The notes below the pieces were generated by a model that ran no database searches, was not told the DNA's origin, and saw only the letters and a program-made list of their open reading frames with translations. From an uncultured Lachnospiraceae bacterium (GTDB lineage: Bacteria; Bacillota; Clostridia; Lachnospirales; Anaerotignaceae), in the NCBI GenBank assembly GCA_944383855.1, contig CALWRB010000056.1:1-40754 (forward strand): a stretch of DNA of 40,754 nucleotides. Reading direction: 5' to 3'. This document shows positions 1 through 6,498 of this stretch, piece by piece. The stretch's first letter is position 1. Each line of letters opens with the position of its first letter. Made by a program: the position numbers and the translations under genes.

Positions 1-24
1 GAAGTGGACGGTGATACATTATGA
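1..24 (+). CDS. 3' end of an upstream phage gene (partial)
   Basis: The first frame reads E-V-D-G-D-T-L and then TGA at 22-24. This overlaps the ATG at 21 in the ATGA manner seen between other genes of this phage block, so I read it as the tail of the preceding tail gene. Only seven codons are visible. Another frame is also open for a few codons, so the assignment rests mainly on the overlap. Confidence 0.35.
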   Translation, partial: EVDGDTL

Positions 25-320
25 TTTTAAATTATGATAAAAATACTGGGGAAGTAAATTGGTACAACCCAATTCAAACATACGAACAGGCACAGCACCG
101 TTTAAACGATAACACGATCTGGATAGACGCAGACATTCCTGCGGTAGAAGATAAGGAAGGGTACGAGCCGCAGCTATATTATACGGACGGTGCGCTGCAC
201 TGGGAGTACGGATCAACCACAGATTCAGAGCTCACACAACTTGATCGTATCGAGCAAAACACACAAGCATTGATGCAGAGTGAATCCGCGTTAGACGTGC
301 TGTTGGGGGTGAGCGAATGA
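21..320 (+). CDS. hypothetical phage tail-region protein, 99 aa
   Basis: A 99-residue acidic protein rich in Trp, Tyr and Asp, with no membrane segment or signal peptide. It starts at the ATG overlapping the previous stop, and its own TGA overlaps the ATG at 317 of the next gene, so the three are translationally coupled. The C-terminal part, with Leu, Ile and Gln spaced in heptad-like fashion (about residues 68-90), could form a short coiled coil. I do not recognise a family. Its position just before a carbohydrate-binding-like protein and the tail endopeptidase suggests a tail-tip or baseplate accessory, which is inference only. Confidence 0.7.
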   Translation: MILNYDKNTGEVNWYNPIQTYEQAQHRLNDNTIWIDADIPAVEDKEGYEPQLYYTDGALHWEYGSTTDSELTQLDRIEQNTQALMQSESALDVLLGVSE

Positions 321-745
321 TAGATAGAATGCAAGCTGCAGAACAGTTTCGAAAGGCGCTGCAAATGTTTGCCAACACATTGACGGACGAACAGGCTATG
401 GAGATTGCGTTAGTGTACGATTCGTATAAGGTTGGTGTTTCTTACCGTGTAGACGATTTATTCACATACGGTACGAATGATGTGGGCGATCCGCAGCTGT
501 ATCGGGTGGTACAAGCACACACCAGCCAAGCGGATTGGGTGCCCGACAGCACTCCTTCCTTATACACGCCGATCGGCTTAGACGAAGAAGGGTATCCCGT
601 GTGGAGTCAGCCGACTGGGGCGCATGACGCATATAATACTGGGGACATCGTAAACTACAACGGGACTTTGTACCGTTCTTTGATTGACGGAAATACCTGG
701 TCACCAGATGCGTATCCTGCCGGTTGGGAAGTATACACCGTGTAA
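317..745 (+). CDS. phage protein with chitin-binding-type (CBM5/12-like) module
   Basis: A 142-residue protein. The C-terminal 45 residues have the pattern of small carbohydrate-binding modules of the chitinase type: Tyr-x-x-Gly-Asp-Ile-Val, then Tyr-Asn-Gly-x-Leu-Tyr, and a closing Gly-Trp-Glu-Val. The middle (about residues 43-80) has a related GVSYRVDDLF...LYRVVQAHTS pattern, so the protein may hold two degenerate copies. In Firmicute phages such modules sit on tail tip or lysis proteins and bind cell-wall glycans. It overlaps the preceding gene by 4 nt. Family placement is by motif only. Confidence 0.7.
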   Translation: MIDRMQAAEQFRKALQMFANTLTDEQAMEIALVYDSYKVGVSYRVDDLFTYGTNDVGDPQLYRVVQAHTSQADWVPDSTPSLYTPIGLDEEGYPVWSQPTGAHDAYNTGDIVNYNGTLYRSLIDGNTWSPDAYPAGWEVYTV

Positions 746-763
746 AAGAGGTGATGCAGATTT

Positions 764-2029
764 ATGGTAACGATACATAATCAGGCGTCTACAGAGTTCC
801 GATCCATCGGACTGGGGGCATTGACGCCTTCTTCCTGTGTGGTGTCGGAACAGCGAAACGGAAGTTTTGAACTGGAAATGACGCACCCGTATGACCAAAC
901 GGAAAAGTGGAAACGCATCGAAAACGGCAGAATCCTATACGCGCAGACACCGAACGGAAAACAGCCGTTTCGCATTTACTCGGTTAGACCTACCATGACA
1001 GAACTGACGGTAAACGCAAGACATATTTTTTATGATCTGTTGGATAACCTGTGCGAGGATATGAGCGAAAAAATTGTCCCTGCCACAACGCTTTTGGAAC
1101 AGTTAAAATCCGCCATGAAATACGAAATGCCTTTTGTGTTTACAACAGATATAGAAGCCAGTGGGAGTATCGGCGGAGTCAATCAAAACCCTGTGGGACT
1201 GTTGATGTCAGATGAGGAAAGTGTAAACAGTTTTGTAAAGGCATTTGACTGCTATATCGTGCGAGATCACTTTCGTGTAAAGATGCAAAAAGACAGCGGC
1301 TCGGACCATGGGATTTTGATTGCCTATCGAAAAAATCTGATCGGGTTAGAGGTGACAGAGGACAGTTCCGATGTCGCAACCAGAGTATATCCGATCGGGA
1401 AAGACGGACTGCGTTTAAGTGGCGAGGGGTATATAGACAGTCCGTACATCGACCGCTATCCCTATCCGAAAATCAAAGTGCTGGAAGACAGCGAAGCAAG
1501 TTCGCAGTCGGATCTGAATAGGATCGTGCACCGTTTTTATCAAGACGGCGGGGATTTGCCTTTGGTAAATATCAAGGTCAATTTTGTGGATCTGTCCCAA
1601 ACGGCGGAATACAAGCAATATGCCAATCTGGAAAAAGTAAGGATTGGGGATACGGTCACTGTGATAAACAAAAAAATGGGGTTTTCCAAACAGGCACGAG
1701 TCATATCATACGAATTTGATTCGCTGTTGCAAAGGTACAACAAAATCGAGTTGGGGGATTTTTCGCCGATCATCACCAATTCCATTACCATAGGCGCAGC
1801 TGCGGGAACGGTGGCACAGTCCGCTGCGGCGATCGCGTCAGAGGCAACGTCGTCTTTAAACGGTGTTGCTACCATACGGACAGAGGAAGGTATTTATATC
1901 TGTGTCAATGGAACTAATTTGGAGAGCGCAACAACGTATTTTCATTTTGGACAAGGCGGACTGCGCTTTACGAATAACAGCGGCGAAACATGGACGACGA
2001 TTATAGATAACAACGGAACTATATCATAG
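764..2029 (+). CDS. phage minor structural / tail endopeptidase-like (Tal) protein
   Basis: A 421-residue protein. Its N-terminal half matches the phage minor structural protein / prophage endopeptidase tail family: an early beta-rich segment with ELEMTHPYD (about 38-46), GKQPFRIYSV (about 65-74), then LTVNARHIFYDLLDN. Members sit at the tail tip and help penetrate the cell wall. The last about 80 residues are Ala-, Ser- and Thr-rich, then beta-rich (TYFHFGQGGLRFTNNSG), like a receptor-contacting extension. An AGAGGTGATG ribosome binding site precedes the ATG at 764. Family members are often longer, so this may be a short version. Confidence 0.8.
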   Translation: MVTIHNQASTEFRSIGLGALTPSSCVVSEQRNGSFELEMTHPYDQTEKWKRIENGRILYAQTPNGKQPFRIYSVRPTMTELTVNARHIFYDLLDNLCEDMSEKIVPATTLLEQLKSAMKYEMPFVFTTDIEASGSIGGVNQNPVGLLMSDEESVNSFVKAFDCYIVRDHFRVKMQKDSGSDHGILIAYRKNLIGLEVTEDSSDVATRVYPIGKDGLRLSGEGYIDSPYIDRYPYPKIKVLEDSEASSQSDLNRIVHRFYQDGGDLPLVNIKVNFVDLSQTAEYKQYANLEKVRIGDTVTVINKKMGFSKQARVISYEFDSLLQRYNKIELGDFSPIITNSITIGAAAGTVAQSAAAIASEATSSLNGVATIRTEEGIYICVNGTNLESATTYFHFGQGGLRFTNNSGETWTTIIDNNGTIS

Positions 2030-2041
2030 GGGGTGATCGGA

Positions 2042-2299
2042 TTGACTTGGGAAATTTTTTTGGGCATTGCCGCATTGTTTAGCTTTGTTGTCGCAATCGT
2101 AAAAACGGTCGTGCCGCTGACCAACGCAGTCACACTGCTGACAGAGCGCATCGATGTACTGGCGGAACATATGGACAGCATGGAAGAAAAGAAAAGCGAA
2201 GCACATAAGAAGCTATGGCAGCACAACGAAGCGCAGGACAAGATGTTACAAGACCACGAACAGCGGTTGCACGATATAGATGGGAAGTGGTACCGATGA
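2042..2299 (+). CDS. XhlA-like phage membrane-anchored protein, 85 aa
   Basis: I place the start at TTG 2042 because AGGGGGTGATC (2028-2038), nearly the full complement of the 16S rRNA 3' end, lies just upstream; the in-frame GTG at 2033 lies inside this site and is unlikely. The product has one N-terminal membrane segment (about residues 4-24, FLGIAALFSFVVAIVK) and then a charged heptad region rich in Glu, Lys, Leu and His (about 30-80) that should form a coiled coil. This is the layout of XhlA-type proteins encoded beside holins, though orientation and size vary in that group. It overlaps the next ATG by 4 nt. Confidence 0.7.
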   Translation: MTWEIFLGIAALFSFVVAIVKTVVPLTNAVTLLTERIDVLAEHMDSMEEKKSEAHKKLWQHNEAQDKMLQDHEQRLHDIDGKWYR

Positions 2300-2574
2300 A
2301 CCGTAAAAAGCGCATGAGCAAAAAGACATTCACCAAAGTGGCAGTCAAGTGGATTTTGATATTTGCCATCATCGACTTGCAACTGTCTTATTTGTTGGCG
2401 TTTTTAGGCAGGGTGGAGATCGCGGAGGAGCTTTCTTCCACCGTTGCCACTGCCATCATCGGCGTGATGTTGGGATACTTTCTGAAATCATTTTTCGAAA
2501 CCAGAGAAGAAGAAAAGAACAAGTTAGCACAGGAGTGGCGGAACGAACCGCCGAAAGGGGGAGAGGATTTATGA
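2296..2574 (+). CDS. small two-helix phage membrane protein (holin-like)
   Basis: 92 residues starting at the ATG that overlaps the previous stop (ATGA). A very basic N-terminus (RKKRMSKKTF) is followed by two hydrophobic helices at about residues 17-37 and 47-66, then a charged Glu/Lys/Arg tail. Basic N-terminus, two helices and charged tail fit a holin or holin partner. It lies between the XhlA-like gene and the LLH-type holin candidate and overlaps the latter by 4 nt, so three small membrane proteins are coupled. I cannot say which one is the pore former. Confidence 0.65.
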   Translation: MNRKKRMSKKTFTKVAVKWILIFAIIDLQLSYLLAFLGRVEIAEELSSTVATAIIGVMLGYFLKSFFETREEEKNKLAQEWRNEPPKGGEDL

Positions 2575-2870
2575 TTGATTTGACACCTATTTTTCAGGCA
2601 TTGATCGCTTTGGTAGCGGCACTGATTACAGCGTTCTTAATTCCTTACATCAAAACAAAAATGACCGCAGAACAGCAGGAAAATCTGGTGCAGTGGGTGG
2701 AATTTGCTGTGCTTGCGGCGGAGCAGCTTTATGGCAGCAACATGGGGCAGGAAAAGAAAGCGTATGTGCTGGAATTTCTGAAGCAGCAGGGTTATACCGT
2801 AGACGCTGCACAGCTGGAAGTATTGATTGAAGGCGCAGTGAAAGAACTGCTCAACAGCGGGGAAGCGTAA
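2571..2870 (+). CDS. phage holin, LLH-type candidate
   Basis: 99 residues with one N-terminal membrane segment (about 7-28, FQALIALVAALITAFLIPYIK). The soluble domain follows the pattern WVEFAVLAAEQLYG...KKAYVLEFLKQQGY...LEVLIEGAVKELL, which is typical of the LLH family of Firmicute phage holins. GGGGGAGAGG just upstream serves as ribosome binding site for the ATG at 2571. The reading frame is open further upstream, but that part overlaps the previous gene in another frame and is not used. Last gene of the coupled tail-lysis block before the antisense-controlled peptide. Confidence 0.8.
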   Translation: MIDLTPIFQALIALVAALITAFLIPYIKTKMTAEQQENLVQWVEFAVLAAEQLYGSNMGQEKKAYVLEFLKQQGYTVDAAQLEVLIEGAVKELLNSGEA

Positions 2871-2905
2871 AGAAAGGACGCGCAAAGCAGATACTTTTTT
2901 GCAGA

Positions 2906-2934
2906 TTGCCAAAAGAAACTGTTTTTGTTAAGAT
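2906..2934 (+). promoter_or_regulatory. promoter for the small toxic-peptide mRNA
   Basis: -35 TTGCCA (2906-2911), 17-nt spacer, -10 TAAGAT (2929-2934), predicting transcription from about 2941. It gives the small peptide gene its own promoter, independent of the phage late operon. Confidence 0.6.
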
Positions 2935-2963
2935 GAAGATGAGGATTGTCGTTTGGCGGTTGG

Positions 2964-2985
2964 TCACTCTCTGAAAAGGGGGTGA
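2964..2985 (+). promoter_or_regulatory. hairpin masking the Shine-Dalgarno sequence of the small peptide
   Basis: TCACTCTC (2964-2971), loop TGAAAA, then GGGGGTGA (2978-2985) pair over eight base pairs counting G-U pairs. The 3' arm is the Shine-Dalgarno sequence of the ORF at 2990. Masking of the ribosome binding site is characteristic of type I toxin mRNAs. Confidence 0.6.
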
Positions 2986-2986
2986 T

Positions 2987-3116
2987 GCTATGGTTACATA
3001 CAGCGATTTATTTCAATTTTGCCTTGTAATCATTGGGATCATCACGTTGTGTTATCTCAAAAAATAGCAAAGCCGCCTAACTGAGTGTTAGACGGCTGTA
3101 CGCTATGGTTACATAC
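2987..3116 (+). repeat. 15-nt direct repeat flanking the toxin ORF (GCTATGGTTACATAC)
   Basis: Copy 1 at 2987-3001 spans the toxin start codon; copy 2 at 3102-3116 lies in the convergent antisense transcript. The copies are identical over 15 nt and diverge immediately on both sides. The coordinates given run from the first to the second copy. Confidence 0.85.
2990..3067 (+). CDS. putative holin-like / Fst-like type I toxin peptide, 25 aa
   Basis: A 25-codon gene reading M-V-T-Y-S-D-L-F-Q-F, a hydrophobic stretch C-L-V-I-I-G-I-I-T-L-C-Y-L, then two Lys and TAG. This is the form of the 'putative holin-like toxin' peptides common in Clostridia: short polar N-terminus, one membrane helix, basic tail. 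AAGGGGGTGATG precedes the ATG. It has its own promoter, a hairpin over its ribosome binding site, and a convergent antisense RNA that overlaps its 3' end and carries a copy complementary to its start region. The last features argue for a type I toxin rather than a phage holin. Toxicity is inferred from architecture only. Confidence 0.75.
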   Translation: MVTYSDLFQFCLVIIGIITLCYLKK

Positions 3117-3158
3117 TATACGGACTGACCGCCTGCGCAAAAGCGGCAATCCTTTTTC
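3059..3158 (-). ncRNA. antisense antitoxin RNA (type I TA), about 100 nt
   Basis: A minus-strand promoter predicts a start near 3158. The RNA ends in a terminator hairpin (AGCCGTCTAA and TTAGGCGGCT arms, plus-strand 3070-3096) followed on the minus strand by TTGCTA and six T (plus 3059-3064). The transcript overlaps the 3' end of the toxin mRNA. It also contains the complement of GCTATGGTTACATAC (3102-3116), a 15-nt exact copy of the toxin translation start region (2987-3001). It could therefore pair both at the 3' end and over the start codon, as in the Fst par locus. Confidence 0.7.
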
Positions 3159-3165
3159 TATCTTG

Positions 3166-3194
3166 ATTATAGAGCCTTTGCAGATGTTTTGCAA
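3166..3194 (-). promoter_or_regulatory. promoter of the antisense RNA
   Basis: Reading the minus strand: -35 TTGCAA (3194-3189), exactly 17 nt, then a consensus -10 TATAAT (3171-3166). This is stronger than the opposing toxin promoter, which is normal for an antitoxin RNA. Confidence 0.7.
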
Positions 3195-3204
3195 GGCTTT
3201 TTTT
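3172..3204 (+). terminator. rho-independent terminator of the toxin mRNA / phage lysis transcript
   Basis: AGCCTTTGCA pairs with TGCAAGGCT (one bulged T) and is followed by seven T at 3198-3204. A weaker hairpin (CCGC/GCGG with TTTTT, 3130-3157) just upstream could also end the toxin mRNA. The stronger hairpin overlaps the antisense promoter. Confidence 0.65.
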
Positions 3205-3233
3205 GATGCAGAAGAAAGGAGGCAGAGCAGAAG

Positions 3234-3992
3234 ATGACAAATATCGAACTGGTGCGGTTTGCAGAGAGTAAAATTGGCACAGCATATGTATATGGTATGA
3301 AAGGCACTGTTATGACGCAGGCGAATTACAACTATCTGAAAAATAAATATGGCAAATTCGTTTGGAACAGTGACGAAAAGAAGGTAGGGCAGGTGTGTGT
3401 GGACTGTTCGGGACTGATCAGTTGGGCAACAGGTATAAATAGAAATTCTGATGGTTATTTTAAAACTGCAGTAGAAAAACACCCAATATCGACCATTAGT
3501 AAGGCGCCAATCGGGGCAGCCGTGTGGCAGGATAAACATATCGGCATTTATATAGGAAACGGCGAATACATTGCAGCCGACGGCAGTGCTTACGGGGTGC
3601 GGCGAAATAGCTTGTTAAAAGCATCTTTCACACATTGGTTAATTCTGAAAGATATTACATATATTACAGAACAGGGAGATGATGAAGTGGTAGAAAAAAG
3701 TAAAATCATCGTAGAAGGTCAGGAAATACCCGTAGAACGCATTTTGAAAGACGGGAGTAATTATATTAAGGCTACCGACTTTTCAACAGCCATGGGTCTG
3801 GAAATCGGGCATGAGGGAAATGTAGCGGCATTTGGAACGGAAACAAGCAAAATTGAAGTGGACGGCAAAGAAGTTACCGTGAAACGCCTGCTGATCGGCG
3901 GCAGGAATTATATCCGTTTGAATGATGTAGCAGATGCGCTTGGTTATCGTCTGACAAACCAAGGCAATATGGCGATATTAGAGAAGAAATGA
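3234..3992 (+). CDS. phage endolysin: NlpC/P60 peptidase with two C-terminal stalk-type repeats
   Basis: 252 residues. The N-terminal about 145 residues form an NlpC/P60 cysteine peptidase: catalytic Cys in VCVDCSGLISWA (about residue 61), then the His of KHIGIYIGNGEY (about 102). It should cut peptide bonds in peptidoglycan stem peptides. The rest holds two repeats of the copper amine oxidase N-terminal (stalk) type, VERILKDGSNYIKATDF and VKRLLIGGRNYIRLNDV, each followed by AMGLEIG/ALGYRLT. These probably bind the wall or act as spacers. AAAGGAGG at 3215-3222 precedes the ATG. There is no signal peptide, so export relies on the holin. Last phage gene before attR. Confidence 0.85.
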   Translation: MTNIELVRFAESKIGTAYVYGMKGTVMTQANYNYLKNKYGKFVWNSDEKKVGQVCVDCSGLISWATGINRNSDGYFKTAVEKHPISTISKAPIGAAVWQDKHIGIYIGNGEYIAADGSAYGVRRNSLLKASFTHWLILKDITYITEQGDDEVVEKSKIIVEGQEIPVERILKDGSNYIKATDFSTAMGLEIGHEGNVAAFGTETSKIEVDGKEVTVKRLLIGGRNYIRLNDVADALGYRLTNQGNMAILEKK

Positions 3993-4095
3993 GAAAGAGG
4001 AGATCCGAGAGGAACTCTTCTTTGTATTCCTTTTCAAAACGAGGGAATGTGATACCATGAAATTCAATAAGACGGAAAAATCCTATTTGGATTTG

Positions 4096-4114
4096 ATGCA
4101 ACTATTATGCAACT
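4096..4114 (+). promoter_or_regulatory. candidate integrase arm-type sites (two ATGCAACT repeats)
   Basis: ATGCAACT occurs at 4096-4103 and 4107-4114, 11 nt apart, one helical turn. Their position 50-70 nt inside the phage from the tRNA-derived core is where tyrosine integrases bind arm sites. Inference from position and spacing only. Confidence 0.4.
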
Positions 4115-4163
4115 TTTTATAACAAGAATCCAGTAAAATCAAGGCTTTTAGCCGTTTTTTATA

Positions 4164-4186
4164 GGGTTCGAGTCCCACCAGCCGCA
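4164..4186 (+). other. attR-like site: duplicated 3' end of a tRNA gene
   Basis: The 23 bases read as the end of a tRNA: T loop TTCGAGT, T-stem 3' strand CCCAC, acceptor strand CAGCCGC and discriminator A. There is no matching tRNA body; bases left of GGG do not complete the T stem, whose 5' strand should be GTGGG. This is the usual scar where a phage integrates into a tRNA 3' end, with the intact tRNA at the far (left) end outside this window. A small GGCT-TTT-AGCC hairpin with a T run (4143-4160) just inside may end the endolysin transcript. Confidence 0.7.
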
Positions 4187-4220
4187 TGTTTTTCTATCCG
4201 TAGGACTGTACGGATACAAG

Positions 4221-4263
4221 AAAAAACCGTAACCATTGCAAAAAAATGGTTGCGGTTTTTTTT
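4221..4263 (+). terminator. strong terminator after the tRNA-derived att core
   Basis: AAAAAACCGTAACCATT pairs with AATGGTTGCGGTTTTTT, ending in eight T at 4256-4263. It probably is the native terminator of the host tRNA whose 3' end forms attR. The reverse strand also ends in a T run, so it may work both ways. Confidence 0.75.
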
Positions 4264-4293
4264 ATGTAGATTTACCCGTGGTGGAAGGAAGGT

Positions 4294-4340
4294 AAAAAAA
4301 ATACCCAAAAGCATATCTGTCGATATGGCTTTTGGGTATA
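4294..4340 (-). terminator. terminator of the glycerate kinase gene
   Basis: On the minus strand ATACCCAAAAGC pairs with GCTTTTGGGTAT, with an inner ATAT/ATAT extension and one bulge, followed by a run of T (plus-strand A at 4294-4300). It lies about 80 nt past the stop codon of the minus-strand kinase. Confidence 0.75.
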
Positions 4341-4420
4341 AAAGTTCTTTTGTTTTTTTATCTGAATTTACAGCGGGACTTTATTTTTTTGTATGGAATT
4401 CTTCTTCTTTTGATACTCGC

Positions 4421-5668
4421 TTATTTACAAAGCAGCAAATACAGGTCATTGACATTGGTGCCTGTCGGTCCTGTGATGATTAGGCTGTCCACAGCGGCAA
4501 GGGCGGCATTGGAGTCGTTATCCTGCAGGATTTGATCGATGGAAATGCCCAAATCAGAAAGTTTCTGTAATGTGGTTCCATCTGTGATGCCACCGGCGGC
4601 ATCAGTCGGTCCATCGGTACCGTCGGACCCGGCGCAGGCAACCACGATCCCTTCTGTCCCGGCGATCGTTTTGGCTGCTGATAATGCCATTTCCTGATTT
4701 CTGCCGCCTTTTCCTTTCCCTGTCAGGCGGACAATGGTTTCGCCGCCGCAAATCAGGGCACAGGGAGGGGCAAGCGGAGCGTGTTCTTTTTGTATCGTCA
4801 AGCCGATAGAGCCTAAAAACGCGCCTGCTTCTTTTGCTTCACAATCTAACAGCGTGGAAAGGATCATGGGCGTATAGCCTAAGGAAGCGGCTTTTTGTGC
4901 GGCTGCTGCGCAAAGCTGAGAAACGCTGCCAGTGATCAAAGTCTGGCAGTTGGGGACTTCCTTGGGTGTTTCTTTGGAAAGCTGTGCCATGACATGCGGA
5001 GGGAAAGAAAGGTGATATTTCTCTACGATCGCAAGGGCGTCTGCGCAAGTAGTGGCATCGGGATAAGCAGGGCCGGAGGCGATCGCATCGGGACGGTCAC
5101 CCAAAATATCGCTTAACGCGATGGCAAGCACTTTGGCAGGGGCGCAGATTGCACCGAATTTTCCGCCTTTGACCGAAGAAAGACGTTTGCGAATGGTATT
5201 AAATGCAACAATATCTGCACCGCTGGCAAGCAGCTGTCTGCTGACGTCCTGCAGATCCGCAAGGCTGATGCCTGCTTCCGGCAATTCAAATAATGCGCTG
5301 CCGCCGCCGGAGATCAGAAAAATTACGGTATCTTCTTCGCTTAGCCCTTCTACTGCCTGTAAGACCGCCTGCGTGCCAAGCAGTGTATTTTCATCTAAAA
5401 CGGGGTGCCCTGCCTCCAGTACGGTACAGTGAGGGATCTTGCCCATGCTATGACCGTATTTGGTTAGGACTACACCTTTGGTCACGCTGTCGCCCAAAAC
5501 TTGAACGGCAGCGTTTGCCATCGTCCAAGCTGCTTTTCCAATGGAAATGACGATCACTTTTCCAGAAAATGTTTTCCCGTCCAGCGCTTTTTTCACTGCG
5601 GCATCGGGCAAAACTGTTTGTATAGCACTTTGCACGATATCCAATGCATCTTGTTTTAATTGATTCAT
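4421..5668 (-). CDS. glycerate 2-kinase (MOFRL family)
   Basis: A 415-residue member of the GckA/TtuD MOFRL family, which phosphorylates D-glycerate to 2-phosphoglycerate with ATP and feeds serine or tartronate carbon into glycolysis. Visible motifs in order: SIGKAAWTMA (about 43), SGGGSALFELP (about 119), NTIRKRLSSVKGGK, SDILGDRPDAIASGP, then the MOFRL domain with CGGETIV, GKGGRNQEMALS and GSDGTDGPTDAAGG. Several members were once annotated as hydroxypyruvate reductase; the kinase reading is the established one. Three start codons lie close together (GTG 5677, ATG 5674, ATG 5668). I choose 5668 because AAGGG sits 8 nt before it, while the others overlap that site. Single-gene unit with its own promoter and terminator. 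Confidence 0.9.
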   Translation of the reverse strand: MNQLKQDALDIVQSAIQTVLPDAAVKKALDGKTFSGKVIVISIGKAAWTMANAAVQVLGDSVTKGVVLTKYGHSMGKIPHCTVLEAGHPVLDENTLLGTQAVLQAVEGLSEEDTVIFLISGGGSALFELPEAGISLADLQDVSRQLLASGADIVAFNTIRKRLSSVKGGKFGAICAPAKVLAIALSDILGDRPDAIASGPAYPDATTCADALAIVEKYHLSFPPHVMAQLSKETPKEVPNCQTLITGSVSQLCAAAAQKAASLGYTPMILSTLLDCEAKEAGAFLGSIGLTIQKEHAPLAPPCALICGGETIVRLTGKGKGGRNQEMALSAAKTIAGTEGIVVACAGSDGTDGPTDAAGGITDGTTLQKLSDLGISIDQILQDNDSNAALAAVDSLIITGPTGTNVNDLYLLLCK

Positions 5669-5698
5669 GCTCATCACCCTTCCCGGTTTCTTTTTTTC

Positions 5699-5727
5699 AG
5701 TATAACAAAAACAAAGAAGCAGAACAA
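5699..5727 (-). promoter_or_regulatory. promoter of the glycerate kinase gene
   Basis: Minus strand: -35 TTGTTC (5727-5722), 17 nt, -10 TATACT (5704-5699), giving a leader of about 25 nt before the ATG at 5668. Confidence 0.6.
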
Positions 5728-5796
5728 GATTTGCAGCGTTTGAATTTTAAGCAGAAAAATAAGACGCTTTGGTTTAATGATAGAAAAAATACAAAA

Positions 5797-6084
5797 AAAA
5801 GAGCCGTTCGGGCTCTTTTGAAAAAAGGGAGGGTATGTATATTTTTCTTGAGGGAGTTCCTTAAGATGGTTATAGTATATTTGAAAGATATGGACTTGGT
5901 ATGGCAAAGTTGTGAACAGTTTGTGAACTTTTTCGCAAAGACAAAAGAAAAGAGCCGATGTGGCTCTTTTGAAAAAAGGGGAGGGTATGTATATTTTTCT
6001 TGAGGGGGTTCCTTAAGATGGTTTTAGTATATCCGACAGATATGGACTCGGTATGGCGAAGCTGTAAACAGTTTGTGAATGGAT
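5797..6084. repeat. two tandem copies of a 151-nt repeat with hairpin and micro-ORF
   Basis: Copy 1 is 5797-5947 and copy 2 runs from 5948 to about 6084; they agree at roughly 90 percent by eye. Each starts with an AAAAGAGCC / GGCTCTTTT hairpin with a different 5-nt loop (GTTCG, GATGT). Next come GGGAGGG, a nine-codon frame M-Y-I-F-L-E-G-V-P (5835-5864, 5987-6016), a CTTGAGG/CCTTAAG stem overlapping it, an ATAT-N-GATAT inverted repeat, and TGTGAACAGTTTGTGAA or close variants. No long ORF spans it. It belongs to neither neighbouring gene by orientation or spacing. Confidence 0.8.
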
Positions 6085-6288
6085 GAAGTCAGTTCTGTTA
6101 CAGAAACGGGAAAAATGGAAAAATTACAGGTGTATTCATTTCAATGTGTCGCAAGGAAGTGAGAAGCATTTCCCAAGAGATGTATTTTGTAACGATATTT
6201 TTTAGGGATAGAAGGCATTTTTGGAATTTACTTTTGCGGAAAAAATCCGTTAGACTATGCAGGCAAAAATATGCGAAAAGACAAAAAG

Positions 6289-6430
6289 AAAAGAGCCGTG
6301 TGGGCTCTTTTAAAGGGAGGGTATGTATTACTATGAAGATTTCTGTTTTTTGTTATCTTATGGCTTTATGATATCGTACAGTTATGAATTGCGTATGTAT
6401 CAATTGTGAACAAAGTTTGAACATTTCAAA
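6289..6430. repeat. third, diverged copy of the 151-nt repeat
   Basis: It opens with the same hairpin (AAAAGAGCC, loop GTGTG, GGCTCTTTT, 6289-6311), then GGGAGGGTATGTAT. After that it diverges, until a TTGTGAACAAAGTTTGAAC stretch like the end of copies 1 and 2. The sequence before it (GACAAAAAG) also matches the sequence before copy 2. The micro-ORF here is different and open for 28 codons from 6323. Confidence 0.65.
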
Positions 6431-6438
6431 GTTTTATA

Positions 6439-6467
6439 TTGTTTTCCGTTTTTTGTCGTTGTATAAT
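6439..6467 (+). promoter_or_regulatory. promoter of the proX-like gene
   Basis: -35 TTGTTT (6439-6444), 17 nt, consensus -10 TATAAT (6462-6467), about 32 nt before the start codon. Confidence 0.6.
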
Positions 6468-6498
6468 GCCCCTAAGTGCAAACAAAGGGGGAGCGGAA

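Noticed and set aside
2990..3067. reading the small hydrophobic peptide as a phage holin
   Set aside because: Three better holin-type membrane genes lie just upstream, and the peptide has its own promoter, masked ribosome binding site and antisense RNA, which fit a type I toxin.
4164..4186. a tRNA gene
   Set aside because: Only the T loop and the 3' acceptor half are present. There is no anticodon arm or 5' half upstream, so it is an att remnant and not a tRNA.
4250..4535. two overlapping plus-strand frames near the glycerate kinase end
   Set aside because: They run through two terminator hairpins and the 3' end of the kinase gene, with no ribosome binding site.
5797..6430. a CRISPR array
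   Set aside because: Only two or three copies with a 151-nt period, no short identical repeats with unique spacers, and no cas genes.
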